Shown here one piece after another: positions 7,431 through 16,395 of a DNA stretch of 58,707 bases. The notes below the pieces were generated by a model. That model was not told the origin of the DNA and ran no database searches. It saw only the letters and a list, made by a program, of their open reading frames with translations. Both the position numbers and the translations under genes were made by a program. Position 1 is the first letter of the stretch. Each line of letters begins with the position of its first letter. This DNA comes from an uncultured Lachnospiraceae bacterium (GTDB lineage: Bacteria; Bacillota; Clostridia; Lachnospirales; Lachnospiraceae): assembly GCA_900318375.1 (NCBI GenBank), contig ONKG01000020.1, positions 1 through 58,707 of the forward strand. Reading direction: 5' to 3'.

Positions 7431-7794
7431 GGTAGTCTCCTCCCAGTTTCATCACTTCTTTCCGCATGTCCATGACATCATTAATGCAGTCTCTGAGCAG
7501 TTCCTGCATCGAAGCGGATATCAGGCCTCCCATATGAAAATACTGGGTCAGCTGATTAAGGTTGTTACCAATTCTGGAGAGTTCTCTTGTGATTACCTCA
7601 AGCTGAGGAAAGTCCGCTACGATCTGAAAATGATTTTCGACTTTTCCGAACACAGCCTGGTGGCGGATATAGTTTGAAATGGAAAGACCCGCATCTTTAG
7701 CTCTGCCGCACACCATCTCATATTCAAACTCATTCATACGAACCGTAGTGATATGTGTCTTCTTTTCTCCAATCGGCATTTTCTTTCTTGCCAT
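7402..7794 (-). CDS. mobC: MobC-family relaxosome protein
   Basis: A 130-residue basic protein. The N-terminus is Lys/Arg-rich. The middle has the ribbon-helix-helix-like VRMNEFEYEMVCGRAKDAG and ISNYIRHQAVFGKV, and the C-terminal half contains LSRIGNNLNQLTQYFHMGG typical of the MobC family. These proteins bind oriT and help the relaxase open it. The gene lies directly downstream of the oriT-like region and overlaps mobA by 29 nt, exactly as in the second module at 33886-34278. The start at 7794 has AAGGAAGTGAT upstream. Confidence 0.85.
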   Translation of the reverse strand: MARKKMPIGEKKTHITTVRMNEFEYEMVCGRAKDAGLSISNYIRHQAVFGKVENHFQIVADFPQLEVITRELSRIGNNLNQLTQYFHMGGLISASMQELLRDCINDVMDMRKEVMKLGGDYRGYSKTHRK

Positions 7795-7979
7795 ATAGGA
7801 TCACTTCCTTTCCTGTGCGCACGACCTGCGCAGAAATATCAAGAAATCTTTGTGTATTTAATACAGAAATAAGAACTGTAGCAGTGAAACTGCTGTAAAG
7901 CGTCAGCGTTGCGAACATCTTAATGTGAGCCAGAATCATTTTTCCGTTTTTTCCATGGCAGGAAATAGTGGAAAAATGA

Positions 7980-8130
7980 AAAGCGAGGGTATGGGGGTGC
8001 TGCGTGCCCTTTGGCACGCGTTAAGCACCGACCGAGTCGGTAGACGAGAGCGCAATCCCCATCGAGTTTGCCGGAGAGACATTTTCCCGTATTTGGGAAA
8101 ATGTATTCGCCGGGCGATACTCGCTCTAAG
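7980..8130. other. Candidate origin of transfer (oriT 1)
   Basis: A hairpin-rich, gene-free stretch upstream of mobC. It shares the blocks GCGAGGG, ATGGGG and GCAATCCCCATC(G/A)AGTTT with the region upstream of the second mobC (34454-34489). The ATGGGG and CCCCAT arms are separated here by an insert of about 50 nt that carries two further hairpins (GCGTGCC/GGCACGC and CCGAC/GTCGG). A strong hairpin ACATTTTCCC/GGGAAAATGT follows at about 8079-8104. The nick site is not identified. Confidence 0.6.
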
Positions 8131-8179
8131 ACAGTAACAACCGCGACAAGAACGCTATTTGAAAGAAATCTGTAACGGA

Positions 8180-9100
8180 TCAGGGAACTGCAGGATTCGT
8201 ATTACAGAGAAAGCTGCTCACCATTTTCAGATTTTCGGCGGCTTTCTGTTCACGCAGATTTGGACCGTTCATCAAAAGGGGGGAACAGTTCTCCAGGATT
8301 CTCCCAAAAATTCTCTCGTGAGCCAGATCTGCAGGTTTTTTCATTTCATCCAGAGTTAAGTTCGTCGTCACGATAAGTGGCTTTTTGCTGCGGTAGCGGC
8401 TGTCGACCAGGCGGAAGACCTGCTCTGCAGCATATTCCGAATTTCGCTCTACACCGAGATCGTCGAGGATCAAGAGGCTGTACTCATTGAAGCTTTCAAT
8501 AAATTGATTCCGTTCAGAAGGAGGCATTCCAGCCAGTTCACTGAGGAAATCCGGAATCTCTATCATCAAAACCGGAATACAGCGGTCGATCAGAGCGTTT
8601 GCAATGCACCCTGCAAAAAATGTTTTGCCTGTACCGACAGGCCCCCACAGGAGCAGACCCTGTCCTTCTTTCTTGAGGGAGTCCCAGTTCTCAACATAGG
8701 CATGTGCTTTTGCCAGTTCCGGGCAGTGCAGGGTATCTTTTTCAAATCTGCAGTCATGCAGGAACCTGTTCTGAAGTCCGGATGCACGCAGTCTGGATAC
8801 TTTGGCCATATGTTCCTGTCGCAAACGCTTTTCCTCTGCGGCTTTTCGTTCTTCAGACTGACATTTACAGAGAAATCGGGGCGTCATATCACGGCCAATA
8901 AGCTGAAGGTGATATCTGCCCTGACGGGGTGTGTGACACTTGGCGCAATAGATCAGGCCGTTCTCCGGGTCGATGTATTCATCTTCTGACAGACTCTGCT
9001 GCGGTGTTGCATTGCTGGGCAGGACAATCTGGGGATTTAATTTTTCTGCCTGCGCATCAGGCCTTGCTGTGGGATTATCGTAAGTGCAGGTTCTGGTCAT
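8180..9100 (-). CDS. DnaC/IstB-like AAA+ ATPase (replication helicase loader)
   Basis: A 306-residue protein. A Cys-rich N-terminal segment (YCAKCHTPRQG, later LCKCQSEER) may bind zinc. The AAA+ core follows with Walker A WGPVGTGKTF, Walker B SLLILDDLGVER and sensor-like TTNLT, typical of DnaC/DnaI helicase loaders. It would load the replicative helicase on the element's own origin. Its ATG overlaps the repA stop by four bases (ATGA), so the two are translationally coupled. It could also be called an IstB-like ATPase, but no IstA partner is nearby, and the repA context favours replication. Confidence 0.8.
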   Translation of the reverse strand: MTRTCTYDNPTARPDAQAEKLNPQIVLPSNATPQQSLSEDEYIDPENGLIYCAKCHTPRQGRYHLQLIGRDMTPRFLCKCQSEERKAAEEKRLRQEHMAKVSRLRASGLQNRFLHDCRFEKDTLHCPELAKAHAYVENWDSLKKEGQGLLLWGPVGTGKTFFAGCIANALIDRCIPVLMIEIPDFLSELAGMPPSERNQFIESFNEYSLLILDDLGVERNSEYAAEQVFRLVDSRYRSKKPLIVTTNLTLDEMKKPADLAHERIFGRILENCSPLLMNGPNLREQKAAENLKMVSSFLCNTNPAVP

Positions 9101-9894
9101 AAGCTCTCTCCTTCCTTGAATGTATATGTACGTGCAGGGCGGACAGCGTGATCACGCTGAGCCCAGCTCAGGATTGTCGCGGCATGATCCGTATAGGACT
9201 TCTTTTTCGACTGCATATATGCAGACAGCCTTTCAATATAATTCTGGTAATCCGGGATTTGTGCTTTCAGTTCTTCCAGATCTTTCGCTGACAGGAAAAC
9301 ATTGTGATATCTTCCAAAGGCATTAAGGATATCCTTATCATCTGGCTCTTTATTGTTCTGTGTTTCTTTTATTTTGTTATTTTTATTTCCGGACAGTTTT
9401 CTGTCTGCGAGGGAGACAGGATCTTGTCCATGAGAAGGAAAGAAATCTTTCTGTGAGGGGGACTGATTATTAACCGTATTATCCGGCGAATAGTCGATAG
9501 CTTGTTCACAGGTATCCGGCTTCTGGCCAAGACGGGTTTTTGTCAATGAAATGGGCAGATGACTGTCTGCTGGAAGTTTTACATAAATGTGGGTCGTCTG
9601 TCCGACTTTCTGATGTTTCCGCTTGATAAGTCCTTGTTTTTCGAGGTCAGACAGAGCATTCTTTACAGTCATTTCGCTCTTGTTGATCGCAGCCGCAAGT
9701 GACTCGATTGGAAAGATCACATAGACCTGACCTTTTTCGTCTGTAAACTTTGCATTCCCCTGTGAAAGCCTGGCCCGGTCAAGCAGGATCGTATAGAGCA
9801 GACGGGCTGTTCCGTTGAGTCTGAGATCAAGTAGAAAACGTGGAAATACCATATAGGGAGGAATGCGGGTATTTGAAGTCATATAGTTCATCAT
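9097..9894 (-). CDS. repA: RepA_N-type replication initiator
   Basis: A 265-residue protein. The N-terminal 120 residues (MVFPRFLLDLRLNGTARLLY, then a winged-helix stretch SEMTVKNALSDLEKQGLIKR) match the RepA_N initiator domain found in plasmids and integrative elements of Firmicutes. A variable polar linker follows, then a C-terminal segment (YIERLSAYMQSKKKSYTDHA and ILSWAQRD) resembling the DnaD-like tail of such proteins. With the overlapping dnaC-like gene it forms a replication module. The start at 9894 follows GAGGTGAC. Autonomous replication of the element is inferred, not shown. Confidence 0.75.
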   Translation of the reverse strand: MMNYMTSNTRIPPYMVFPRFLLDLRLNGTARLLYTILLDRARLSQGNAKFTDEKGQVYVIFPIESLAAAINKSEMTVKNALSDLEKQGLIKRKHQKVGQTTHIYVKLPADSHLPISLTKTRLGQKPDTCEQAIDYSPDNTVNNQSPSQKDFFPSHGQDPVSLADRKLSGNKNNKIKETQNNKEPDDKDILNAFGRYHNVFLSAKDLEELKAQIPDYQNYIERLSAYMQSKKKSYTDHAATILSWAQRDHAVRPARTYTFKEGESL

Positions 9895-9910
9895 TTAAGC
9901 TGTCACCTCA

Positions 9911-9945
9911 ATTCGAATGAGAAATATGTATTTGCTTTTTCGAAT
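9911..9945. promoter_or_regulatory. Paired TTCGAA boxes upstream of repA
   Basis: Two boxes, ATTCGAAT (9911-9918) and TTTCGAAT (9938-9945), lie about three helical turns apart, centre to centre, just upstream of the repA ribosome binding site. Each is a near-perfect palindrome. They could be an operator or iteron-like site for replication control. Confidence 0.4.
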
Positions 9946-9995
9946 AAAGATTACTACAGTCCGGACCTGATTCCATCTGGGGCATGTTGAAGCAG

Positions 9996-10026
9996 GAAAA
10001 AAAAGAACGGCTGATTGCAGCCGCTC
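9996..10026 (-). terminator. Terminator of the TPR-STAND gene
   Basis: On the minus strand, GAGCGGCT pairs with AGCCGTTC (10019-10026 with 10005-10012) and is followed by eight T. It lies about 175 bp past the stop of the gene at 10200-12485. Confidence 0.75.
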
Positions 10027-10199
10027 TTGGAAGGAAAGTATATAGGAAGAAAGAAGCCAGCTCACAGCGAAGATGCCGGAGCAAAGCAGTTGAGTGAAAG
10101 TAGAGTGTTATTTATAAGAACCCAAATAGACAAGATGTGTGTCTGTGTGTCGTATATCGGCTGTGTAAAACTGTGCTTTCGGAGACAATAATTTATCAA

Positions 10200-12485
10200 T
10201 CACCTGAGCCTGAGCCGGAACTGCTGAAAGGCCTCAGTTATCTCAGCATTTTTCGCAGCAAGTGTTTTCGGATCATTCTCATAGAAGACATCATAGAGCT
10301 GCTGAAGTTTACTGCTGGTCCGCTGTGCCGCCTGCACATTATGCAAGGAGAGGTAGGCATAAAGCAGGGTTTCCTGCAGCAGCATGTAATCGACAGAATA
10401 GAGATTCTGTTCCATCATGCGTTGCTCAAGCCACAGGAGATTTTCCAGTGCTTCTCTTGGAGATCCTGTCTGCAGGAGAAAGTAGGACCGGTTGATGTAA
10501 AAAGTCATGAAGTCATGCGTATTTTCAAGGCCGAAGCTGCGGAAGATTGACGCAGCGGTATCCATATGACGTCTGGCAGATATGACATCATGGCATTTTC
10601 GACACAGCTCTCCAAAGGTTGCATGCAGATTTCCTTTCAGTGCGGCATTTCCGGCGTCCGTATCCGGGAGAAGACGCAGTGCTTCCTCCAGATAGGAGAT
10701 GGCTTTTTTACTGTCCGAGGACAGGCGCGCTCTATAGAGCAGCAAGAGGGCATGGTCTTTTGGATCGGAAGGCCTGCTTCTCAGTATTTCCTCCATCTCA
10801 GCAGTGATCTGCTGCATCCCGTCTGTATATGTGTAGTTGTCCATGTAGGGAAAGGTATCTTCCAGAAACCGGAGATAGAAGGCTTCATCATCCTTTACGG
10901 CTGTGGAAATAATGTTTTCTATCACATGGAATATGAGATTGTGATAAGGAAGAAAAGTACCGTGCTGGGCACATTCACCCTGAATATTTTTCAGGAGGAT
11001 CCTGCAGTTGCCGATCCTGGGGACAAGATTGCTGATGACCACTTCCCTGATCATCGGGTGGAGAGATATTTTGAATTCATCACCCTCTTTCACAAGCCCC
11101 ATCTCGATCAGGTCATTTAAGTCGTTCAGGTCTTCAAAATTCATCCACTTTGCGAATAATCTGGCATGGATGCCTGTAAGAGGGACCAGGGAGAGGTTCC
11201 GCAGGATATCCATTTGTGTGCCCGTAAGCCGGAACAAAGAGAACAAGGTCCGGAGGTGGTCATAATAGGTTTTCCTTGTATTTCTGCCGTCCTTGGAGAT
11301 GCTGATTCGGTCAGAGTCATGGAAAGAAGCATGCTCTTTTTTCAGCTGTGCAAGTACCTGGTCGGGCGGCAGGAGTCCTTTTGCCAGGAGTCGCGCCACC
11401 AGTTCCGTACACATAGTATGCCGGTGGATGACTTCGAGAATCTCCTCGACCAGGGGGCGACACTTCTCTGCATCCGGGTAAAAACAGGAGACCAGCCTGA
11501 AAAGATCCTCGCTGTTCTCGATTTCAGTGAGTTCAAGCCCTGCCTGGTCTGAAAAGATACTGCGTGTGGTAAAAAGAATGAGGCAGCGGTATTTAAGCAC
11601 CACAGGAAGAAAATTGTCATCCTCAGGAAGTGTGTCAAAATTGTCGATGATGATCAGTGTGTCGCTCTTCAGGGTGCGGAGAAAACGGTTATGCTTCCGG
11701 AACAGATCTATCTCTGAGTCAGTAGGGCGGTCATCCGCAAAAGGAAGATCAGTGATATCTTTCTTCAGACTGCCGGAATAGGACAGGTACAGGATATTGG
11801 TATACTCCTTTTTGTGTTCTTTGGCATATGCCTTTGCCAGTTCGCTTTTTCCGATTCCCGGAATACCATGAACAAAAACTTTTCCTTCCTGAGTCAGAAG
11901 ATCATGCAGCTGATTGAGCTCCTGCTTTCTGCCGCAGAAATGACGGCAGGGCTTCGGGACACCCTCATCAAAAATATAATTGGATACTTTTGGGGAGAGT
12001 TGGTCCGTGGCAAGTAGAGCGTTAAAATGTGCATCTCTTTTAATGAACTGACGCCCCATACCGAAACAGATCAGCGTTCGGATAAATTCTGCTTTTTTAT
12101 AAGGATCCTTCCAGGGAAAGTCCTGGCAGAGAGAGTTTTTGGTTTCTTCAGATATGTCGACATCCTGGATCACAAGTTCATAAAGCTCCTGAACCAGAAA
12201 TCCCTGATCGGCGACTCGGGGGAGAATACGTTTCTCGATATCTTCCGCCATCTCCCTCTGGCGGTTCTCTTTTTGATAGTACTCAGTGATATCCGGGTTT
12301 ACCCGTATTGTTCCGCTCAGCCATTTGCTCACAGTTGCCTTATCAGGCATATGATTCTTAAGGATTGTATGATGAATGACGGAGAAGAAAAGGTCACTGA
12401 TATAGCTGTCCTGTGTGTAAGAGATACCATGACGAATATGCTGCAGCAGGATGGATGAAACGGAAGCAAAATCGCAGCGCTCCAT
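10200..12485 (-). CDS. NB-ARC/STAND ATPase with TPR-like C-terminus
   Basis: A 761-residue protein. Residues 1-170 are a helical N-terminal region of unknown type. Residues about 180-420 are a STAND P-loop NTPase: a CGRKQELNQLHDLL entry motif, Walker A GIPGIGKS (207-214), Walker B DTLIIIDNFD, and TTRS after it. Residues 430-500 look like a winged-helix ARC2-type segment (ILRNLSLVPLTGIHARLFAKW). The C-terminal 250 residues are helical repeats of TPR type (ALRLLPDTDAGNAALKGNLH and following). Such proteins act as signal-activated switches in regulation or anti-phage defence. No effector domain is evident, so the output is unknown. The AAAGGAGACC site before 12485 supports the start. It has its own terminator. 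Confidence 0.7.
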   Translation of the reverse strand: MERCDFASVSSILLQHIRHGISYTQDSYISDLFFSVIHHTILKNHMPDKATVSKWLSGTIRVNPDITEYYQKENRQREMAEDIEKRILPRVADQGFLVQELYELVIQDVDISEETKNSLCQDFPWKDPYKKAEFIRTLICFGMGRQFIKRDAHFNALLATDQLSPKVSNYIFDEGVPKPCRHFCGRKQELNQLHDLLTQEGKVFVHGIPGIGKSELAKAYAKEHKKEYTNILYLSYSGSLKKDITDLPFADDRPTDSEIDLFRKHNRFLRTLKSDTLIIIDNFDTLPEDDNFLPVVLKYRCLILFTTRSIFSDQAGLELTEIENSEDLFRLVSCFYPDAEKCRPLVEEILEVIHRHTMCTELVARLLAKGLLPPDQVLAQLKKEHASFHDSDRISISKDGRNTRKTYYDHLRTLFSLFRLTGTQMDILRNLSLVPLTGIHARLFAKWMNFEDLNDLNDLIEMGLVKEGDEFKISLHPMIREVVISNLVPRIGNCRILLKNIQGECAQHGTFLPYHNLIFHVIENIISTAVKDDEAFYLRFLEDTFPYMDNYTYTDGMQQITAEMEEILRSRPSDPKDHALLLLYRARLSSDSKKAISYLEEALRLLPDTDAGNAALKGNLHATFGELCRKCHDVISARRHMDTAASIFRSFGLENTHDFMTFYINRSYFLLQTGSPREALENLLWLEQRMMEQNLYSVDYMLLQETLLYAYLSLHNVQAAQRTSSKLQQLYDVFYENDPKTLAAKNAEITEAFQQFRLRLR

Positions 12486-12876
12486 AGCTGTCAGGTCTCC
12501 TTTCTGTATATAGGGAGCAGCAGTGTTGCATTAATTGCTGCCCGCAATGTTTTATTTTTATAGTCGATCACTTTGTAGTTTTTGTAAAAATCGTGCAACT
12601 TCCGTTCAACCGACCCCGGATGGCAACGAACTTCTCATATGCTAAGCTGATCATGAGCCGGAGATAAAAGTGAGATGCTCCGGGACAAAGTCACTTGGAT
12701 ATCCTGACCACAAATGTCAGGCCAGGAATCGTGAACAGACAGAAACAGTATAGCACAACAAAAGAGAAAAGAACACCTGTTCTATATAGAATTTGTGATT
12801 GTTCTCTTATGTGTTGGTACTTTACCTATTTTCGTAGGGATCAACGGACAGAGCTGATTGCAGGGGATGAGAGATA
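12486..12876. other. Intergenic region with a small hairpin
   Basis: No convincing gene. A 6-bp stem CCGGAG (12658-12663) with CTCCGG (12678-12683) is the only clear structure. It must hold the promoter of the minus-strand STAND gene and possibly that of the small gene at 12877. The frame from 12695 has no supported start and looks non-coding. Confidence 0.4.
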
Positions 12877-13098
12877 ATGGTCGTAAGAGGCGGAAATGAA
12901 ATTAAATACAGCCGGGAAGGACTGGACAGAATCAGCCTCTGCAACATGGAGCGCTGTGCATCTTTTCTTGCACGGATGATAGAGAAGTACGGAGATGAGG
13001 TACTCGCAGAGATCGAAGCGGAGGAAGAAGGTGCAGCCGGTTTGGGTAAGCAGGAGACGGATACAGCATACAAGGTTCTAGAGTCTGATTCATCTTGA
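12877..13098 (+). CDS. Small acidic protein of unknown function
   Basis: A 73-residue protein with an acidic C-terminal half (EKYGDEVLAEIEAEEEGA). The start has AGGGGATGAGA upstream. A mild amphipathic helix pattern runs through SLCNMERCASFLARMIEKYG. It stands alone between the STAND gene and an oppositely oriented gene. No family is recognised; small proteins of this sort are common beside replication and recombination genes in clostridial elements. Confidence 0.5.
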   Translation: MVVRGGNEIKYSREGLDRISLCNMERCASFLARMIEKYGDEVLAEIEAEEEGAAGLGKQETDTAYKVLESDSS

Positions 13099-13281
13099 AT
13101 TGCCGCCTTTCTACGATAGTAATATGCTGTTCACCGATTCAAGCGCATACAATAAAAGACATTCGTAGAAATTAGGTTGCCTTTTTCGTACCGCTCAATT
13201 TGCCGCGTGACATCGAAGGTGGATGATGTCCTTTTCATGGCGCTGATCAGTTGGTTATGTGAAGGTCAGCAATTGTTGATA

Positions 13282-13320
13282 GAAAAAGGGTCATCATTAA
13301 GGCAAGCGTAATGATGACCC
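13282..13320 (-). terminator. Terminator of the gene at 13341
   Basis: A 12-bp perfect stem (13288-13299 with 13309-13320) is followed on the minus strand by TTTTTC. It lies 20 bp past the stop codon of the minus-strand gene. Confidence 0.8.
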
Positions 13321-13340
13321 GATGTATAGCTGAAGGGAAA

Positions 13341-13889
13341 TTAGGTTAACCAATGTGTGGCATACGCTTTGAGGAACGTATCTATGGTTGTATAGAAAAT
13401 GTCTTTATTGATTCTGGCGCCACCAAGCTGGTTTTGAAAATGAATGTCATTTCCGAAATCCTCATTGTTCCACGATATTTCAACGTTGTCACCGACAAGC
13501 TGGAAGTACACATCTGCGAGAATCGCTCCTGAAGATGCCGGATGCCATCTGTGCCGGAGATTCCATTCATACAACTTGTCGTAATAGGCATCAAATTCGT
13601 CTTCATCGTCAGTATCGAAATCACGAGCTGAGATGTCTTTCATTGATGCATACTCCCCATCTGATTCTACAGGATAGGGATCGTCAGCCATGTGGTCAAT
13701 GAAATTGCGAAGCCATTCAGCAAGTTCGTCAAGATTCCAGCGAGTAGTCAGCACAGTGTCGTTTCTTTCAAACGCGAGGATGTTAATCCCATTAATGAGC
13801 ATTGAGAGCTCTGTCTCATGTGTTTCATCAAAGAAGCTATAGGTGATGGTAAACTCAGCACTGTCTGAGATAGTGTATGTATTCATCAT
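13341..13889 (-). CDS. Acidic unknown protein, possibly immunity-like
   Basis: A 182-residue acidic protein with many Trp and Asp (LDELAEWLRNFIDHMADDPY, LYEWNLRHRWHPASSGA, DNVEISWNNEDFG). The RHxWxxAxxGA...DNVEISW pattern resembles DUF5984-like proteins as I remember them; this is a weak resemblance. No signal peptide or membrane segment. The ATG pair at 13889/13886 follows AAAGGAAAACT. It is a single-gene unit with its own terminator inside mobile DNA, which would fit a cargo immunity or defence gene, but nothing shows this directly. Confidence 0.5.
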   Translation of the reverse strand: MMNTYTISDSAEFTITYSFFDETHETELSMLINGINILAFERNDTVLTTRWNLDELAEWLRNFIDHMADDPYPVESDGEYASMKDISARDFDTDDEDEFDAYYDKLYEWNLRHRWHPASSGAILADVYFQLVGDNVEISWNNEDFGNDIHFQNQLGGARINKDIFYTTIDTFLKAYATHWLT

Positions 13890-14150
13890 AGTTTTCCTTT
13901 CCGAATCTTATCTTAGCATTATTTGGGTGATATTTTTAAAAGAAACTATATTTTCTGATATTTTTTACTATTCAACAGGGAGATGATTTTCAGGAGCTGT
14001 GTCGTTCGGGATGCAGCTCTTATTTTTCAGCAATTGCGAATCCAGGAAGTGGATCGGGGTATTGATAAGAATCAGCAAATAGATTAGAATTAAATAGCAA
14101 ACAGATAGACATTAAATATCAGAGCAACCAAAATTTAGTGGAAAGGCGTC

Positions 14151-16127
14151 ATGAGCAAGAAGATACAGAAGGCACGATGTTATATCTATACAAGGGTATC
14201 TACTATGGCGCAGACAGAAGGGTATAGCCTGGAGGCGCAGCAGGACAGACTGCGTGGATATGCTACATATCGCGGATTGGAGATTGCAGGGGAATACTGT
14301 GATGCGGGAAAATCCGGAAAGAGTATAAAAGGCCGGCCGGCTTTTCGGCAGATGATGGAAGATATCCTTTCCCAAAAGGATGGGATCAGCTTTGTCCTGG
14401 TCTATAAATTATCAAGATTCGGACGTAACGCTGCGGATATAATGAAATCTCTGCAGCTCCTGACAGATATTGGAGTTCATCTGGTCTGCGTCGAGGATGC
14501 CATCGACAGTTCGACACAGGGTGGAAGGCTGACACTGGCCATCCTTTCCGCTGTGGCGGAAATTGAAAGAGAGAATATTACTTCTCAATTCATTTCCGGA
14601 AAGATGCAGAAGATCCAGGATGGGAAGTGGTATGGAGGCCCACCACCCTATGGCTATAAAAGCCTGGGGAAGGAACTGATCCAGGATCCTTACGAGGCAA
14701 TGATTGTCCGAAAAATATTTAACCTGTATCTTCAGGACGATATGATGAAATCTTCCGTTGCGGGATACCTGAACGACAGTGGGGTTCTTCGCAGGAAGGA
14801 CAGACAGGATGATAAGTCAGAGCAGGAGCCTTTTACCCGTGAGTTTATTTCACGCATATTAAAAAATCCTGTCTATTGTGGAAAGCTTGTTTATGGGCGG
14901 AGGACAAATAAGAAAGACAAAGACGGAAGGCTGATTAAATCTGATCCGGAACAGAGGCTCATGATTGAAGGAATGCATGAGCCGATTATTACAGAAGAAG
15001 AATGGGAGCGGGTACAGGAAAAAAGAAGGAAGAATTCTACCTGGGGGAAGAAGGTGATTGAGCCTGAACGAATCGGCCTGCTTTCCGGTCTGATAAAATG
15101 TCCTGTATGCGGAGCAGGTATGGTAGCCCGCAGCAGGAGACAGGTAAACAAAAACCACGGCGGATATTATAAGATAAGTCACTATTACTACTGCAGATAT
15201 TATGGAAAAGCAAACGGAAGAACATGCTCCTTCCACCGTACCTACAGGCAGGAAAAGATTGATGACGCGGTATTTGAAATAGTCAGTAACCTTTGCACAT
15301 ACCCGGAGTTTCGTGAAGCAGTCAACTACAGCTTACAGGACCAGGGTACGAAAGAAAAGCTTCAGGACGAGCTGGACAGGCAAAGAAAAGAGCTGCGAAA
15401 TGATGAACTGGAGCTTAGGCGGCTTGGAGACAGGCTCGATAATCTGGATGTCTTTGAAGCCAATTATGAAAAAGAGTATCAACAGATTCAAACCCGCATG
15501 GATATCTGTTATGACAGGATTGAAGAAACCGAGAGCAGAATCGCAGCGATAAATGAGCAGATGACAACATATGCAGAGAGTCGCCGTACTGCCGATGATA
15601 TCGAGAAAATGCTGAATCATTTTCGGATACTGTACCAGAAAATGACATACCAGGAAAAGAGGGAAATGTATCGTCTCTTTATCGACCATATCGAGATTCT
15701 TCCGGAGACAGGGCGGGATGGAAAGGTATTGAAAAGCATTTCTTTTCGTTTCCCCGGGCAATACGGGGAATTACCGCTTGTCCCGCAGGAGACAGGCAGA
15801 AATGAAGAAAACCCGAAAGTGGATAGAAAGTCTGAGACGGGAAAAGAATTCTGTTTTACTCTGGAATGTACAAATCTGGAACAGACAGCTGTTGAGACAA
15901 AGGCAACTTATGCGGAGATAAAAAGATATATCCAGGATAACTTTGGATTAAAGGTGTCGTCCCTGTATATAGCACAGATCAAGCGGAAATACGGGCTGGA
16001 GGTAGGCGAGCAGTACCATAAATCTGCTAATCCTAGCAGGAAAATTCTCACATGTCCGGCAGCCAAAGAAGAAGCGATCAAAGCGGCGCTGGTACATTTC
16101 AAAATGCTTATAGAGAAGTCTTCCTGA
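14151..16127 (+). CDS. Large serine recombinase with extra C-terminal domain
   Basis: A 658-residue large serine recombinase. Resolvase domain at residues about 8-160 with catalytic Ser17 in YTRVSTMAQ, plus KLSRFGRNAADIM and AVAEIERENI. The recombinase domain follows (GPPPYGYKS, ISRILKNPVYCG), then a zinc ribbon (CPVCGAGM with later Cys residues) and a coiled coil at about 410-480. Residues after about 570 are an unusual tail (TYAEIKRYIQDNFGLKVSSL, YIAQIKRKYGL, CPAAKEEAIKAALVHFKM). I recall this tail from RlmD/RumA-type rRNA methyltransferases of Lachnospiraceae. It would integrate or excise an element at att sites. SD GGAAAGG supports the start. A related recombinase follows in tandem. Confidence 0.85.
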   Translation: MSKKIQKARCYIYTRVSTMAQTEGYSLEAQQDRLRGYATYRGLEIAGEYCDAGKSGKSIKGRPAFRQMMEDILSQKDGISFVLVYKLSRFGRNAADIMKSLQLLTDIGVHLVCVEDAIDSSTQGGRLTLAILSAVAEIERENITSQFISGKMQKIQDGKWYGGPPPYGYKSLGKELIQDPYEAMIVRKIFNLYLQDDMMKSSVAGYLNDSGVLRRKDRQDDKSEQEPFTREFISRILKNPVYCGKLVYGRRTNKKDKDGRLIKSDPEQRLMIEGMHEPIITEEEWERVQEKRRKNSTWGKKVIEPERIGLLSGLIKCPVCGAGMVARSRRQVNKNHGGYYKISHYYYCRYYGKANGRTCSFHRTYRQEKIDDAVFEIVSNLCTYPEFREAVNYSLQDQGTKEKLQDELDRQRKELRNDELELRRLGDRLDNLDVFEANYEKEYQQIQTRMDICYDRIEETESRIAAINEQMTTYAESRRTADDIEKMLNHFRILYQKMTYQEKREMYRLFIDHIEILPETGRDGKVLKSISFRFPGQYGELPLVPQETGRNEENPKVDRKSETGKEFCFTLECTNLEQTAVETKATYAEIKRYIQDNFGLKVSSLYIAQIKRKYGLEVGEQYHKSANPSRKILTCPAAKEEAIKAALVHFKMLIEKSS

Positions 16128-16268
16128 AAAGAATACACTGGACTCATGTTTAAGAAAGAGACCTAAGAACTTGTATCTGCGAAGTATATTTTAAAACCTA
16201 CAATTTGAGGAGCAAAAGAAGAAGGGGAATTGGCATCCTCTTTAATCGGAAGTGTCTGCTGTCAAATA

Positions 16269-16289
16269 TCTCCAACAACTTGTTGGAGA
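16269..16289. promoter_or_regulatory. Palindrome between the two recombinase genes
   Basis: A perfect 10-bp inverted repeat, TCTCCAACAA and TTGTTGGAGA, around a single central C. It lies 107 bp upstream of the second recombinase start. It may be an operator or a recombination core site. Confidence 0.45.
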
Positions 16290-16395
16290 ATTGATGCAGA
16301 AAAACATTGAGAATACGAATCTGTAGAAAAAAAGAAATTGTGCAATTTAGAACTGGACAATTGACAGCGGCGAAATACACTTGAGGGCTGAGTCG

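Noticed and set aside
12695-12877. Plus-strand frame of 60 codons before the small acidic gene.
   Set aside because: No ATG with a ribosome binding site; composition looks non-coding.
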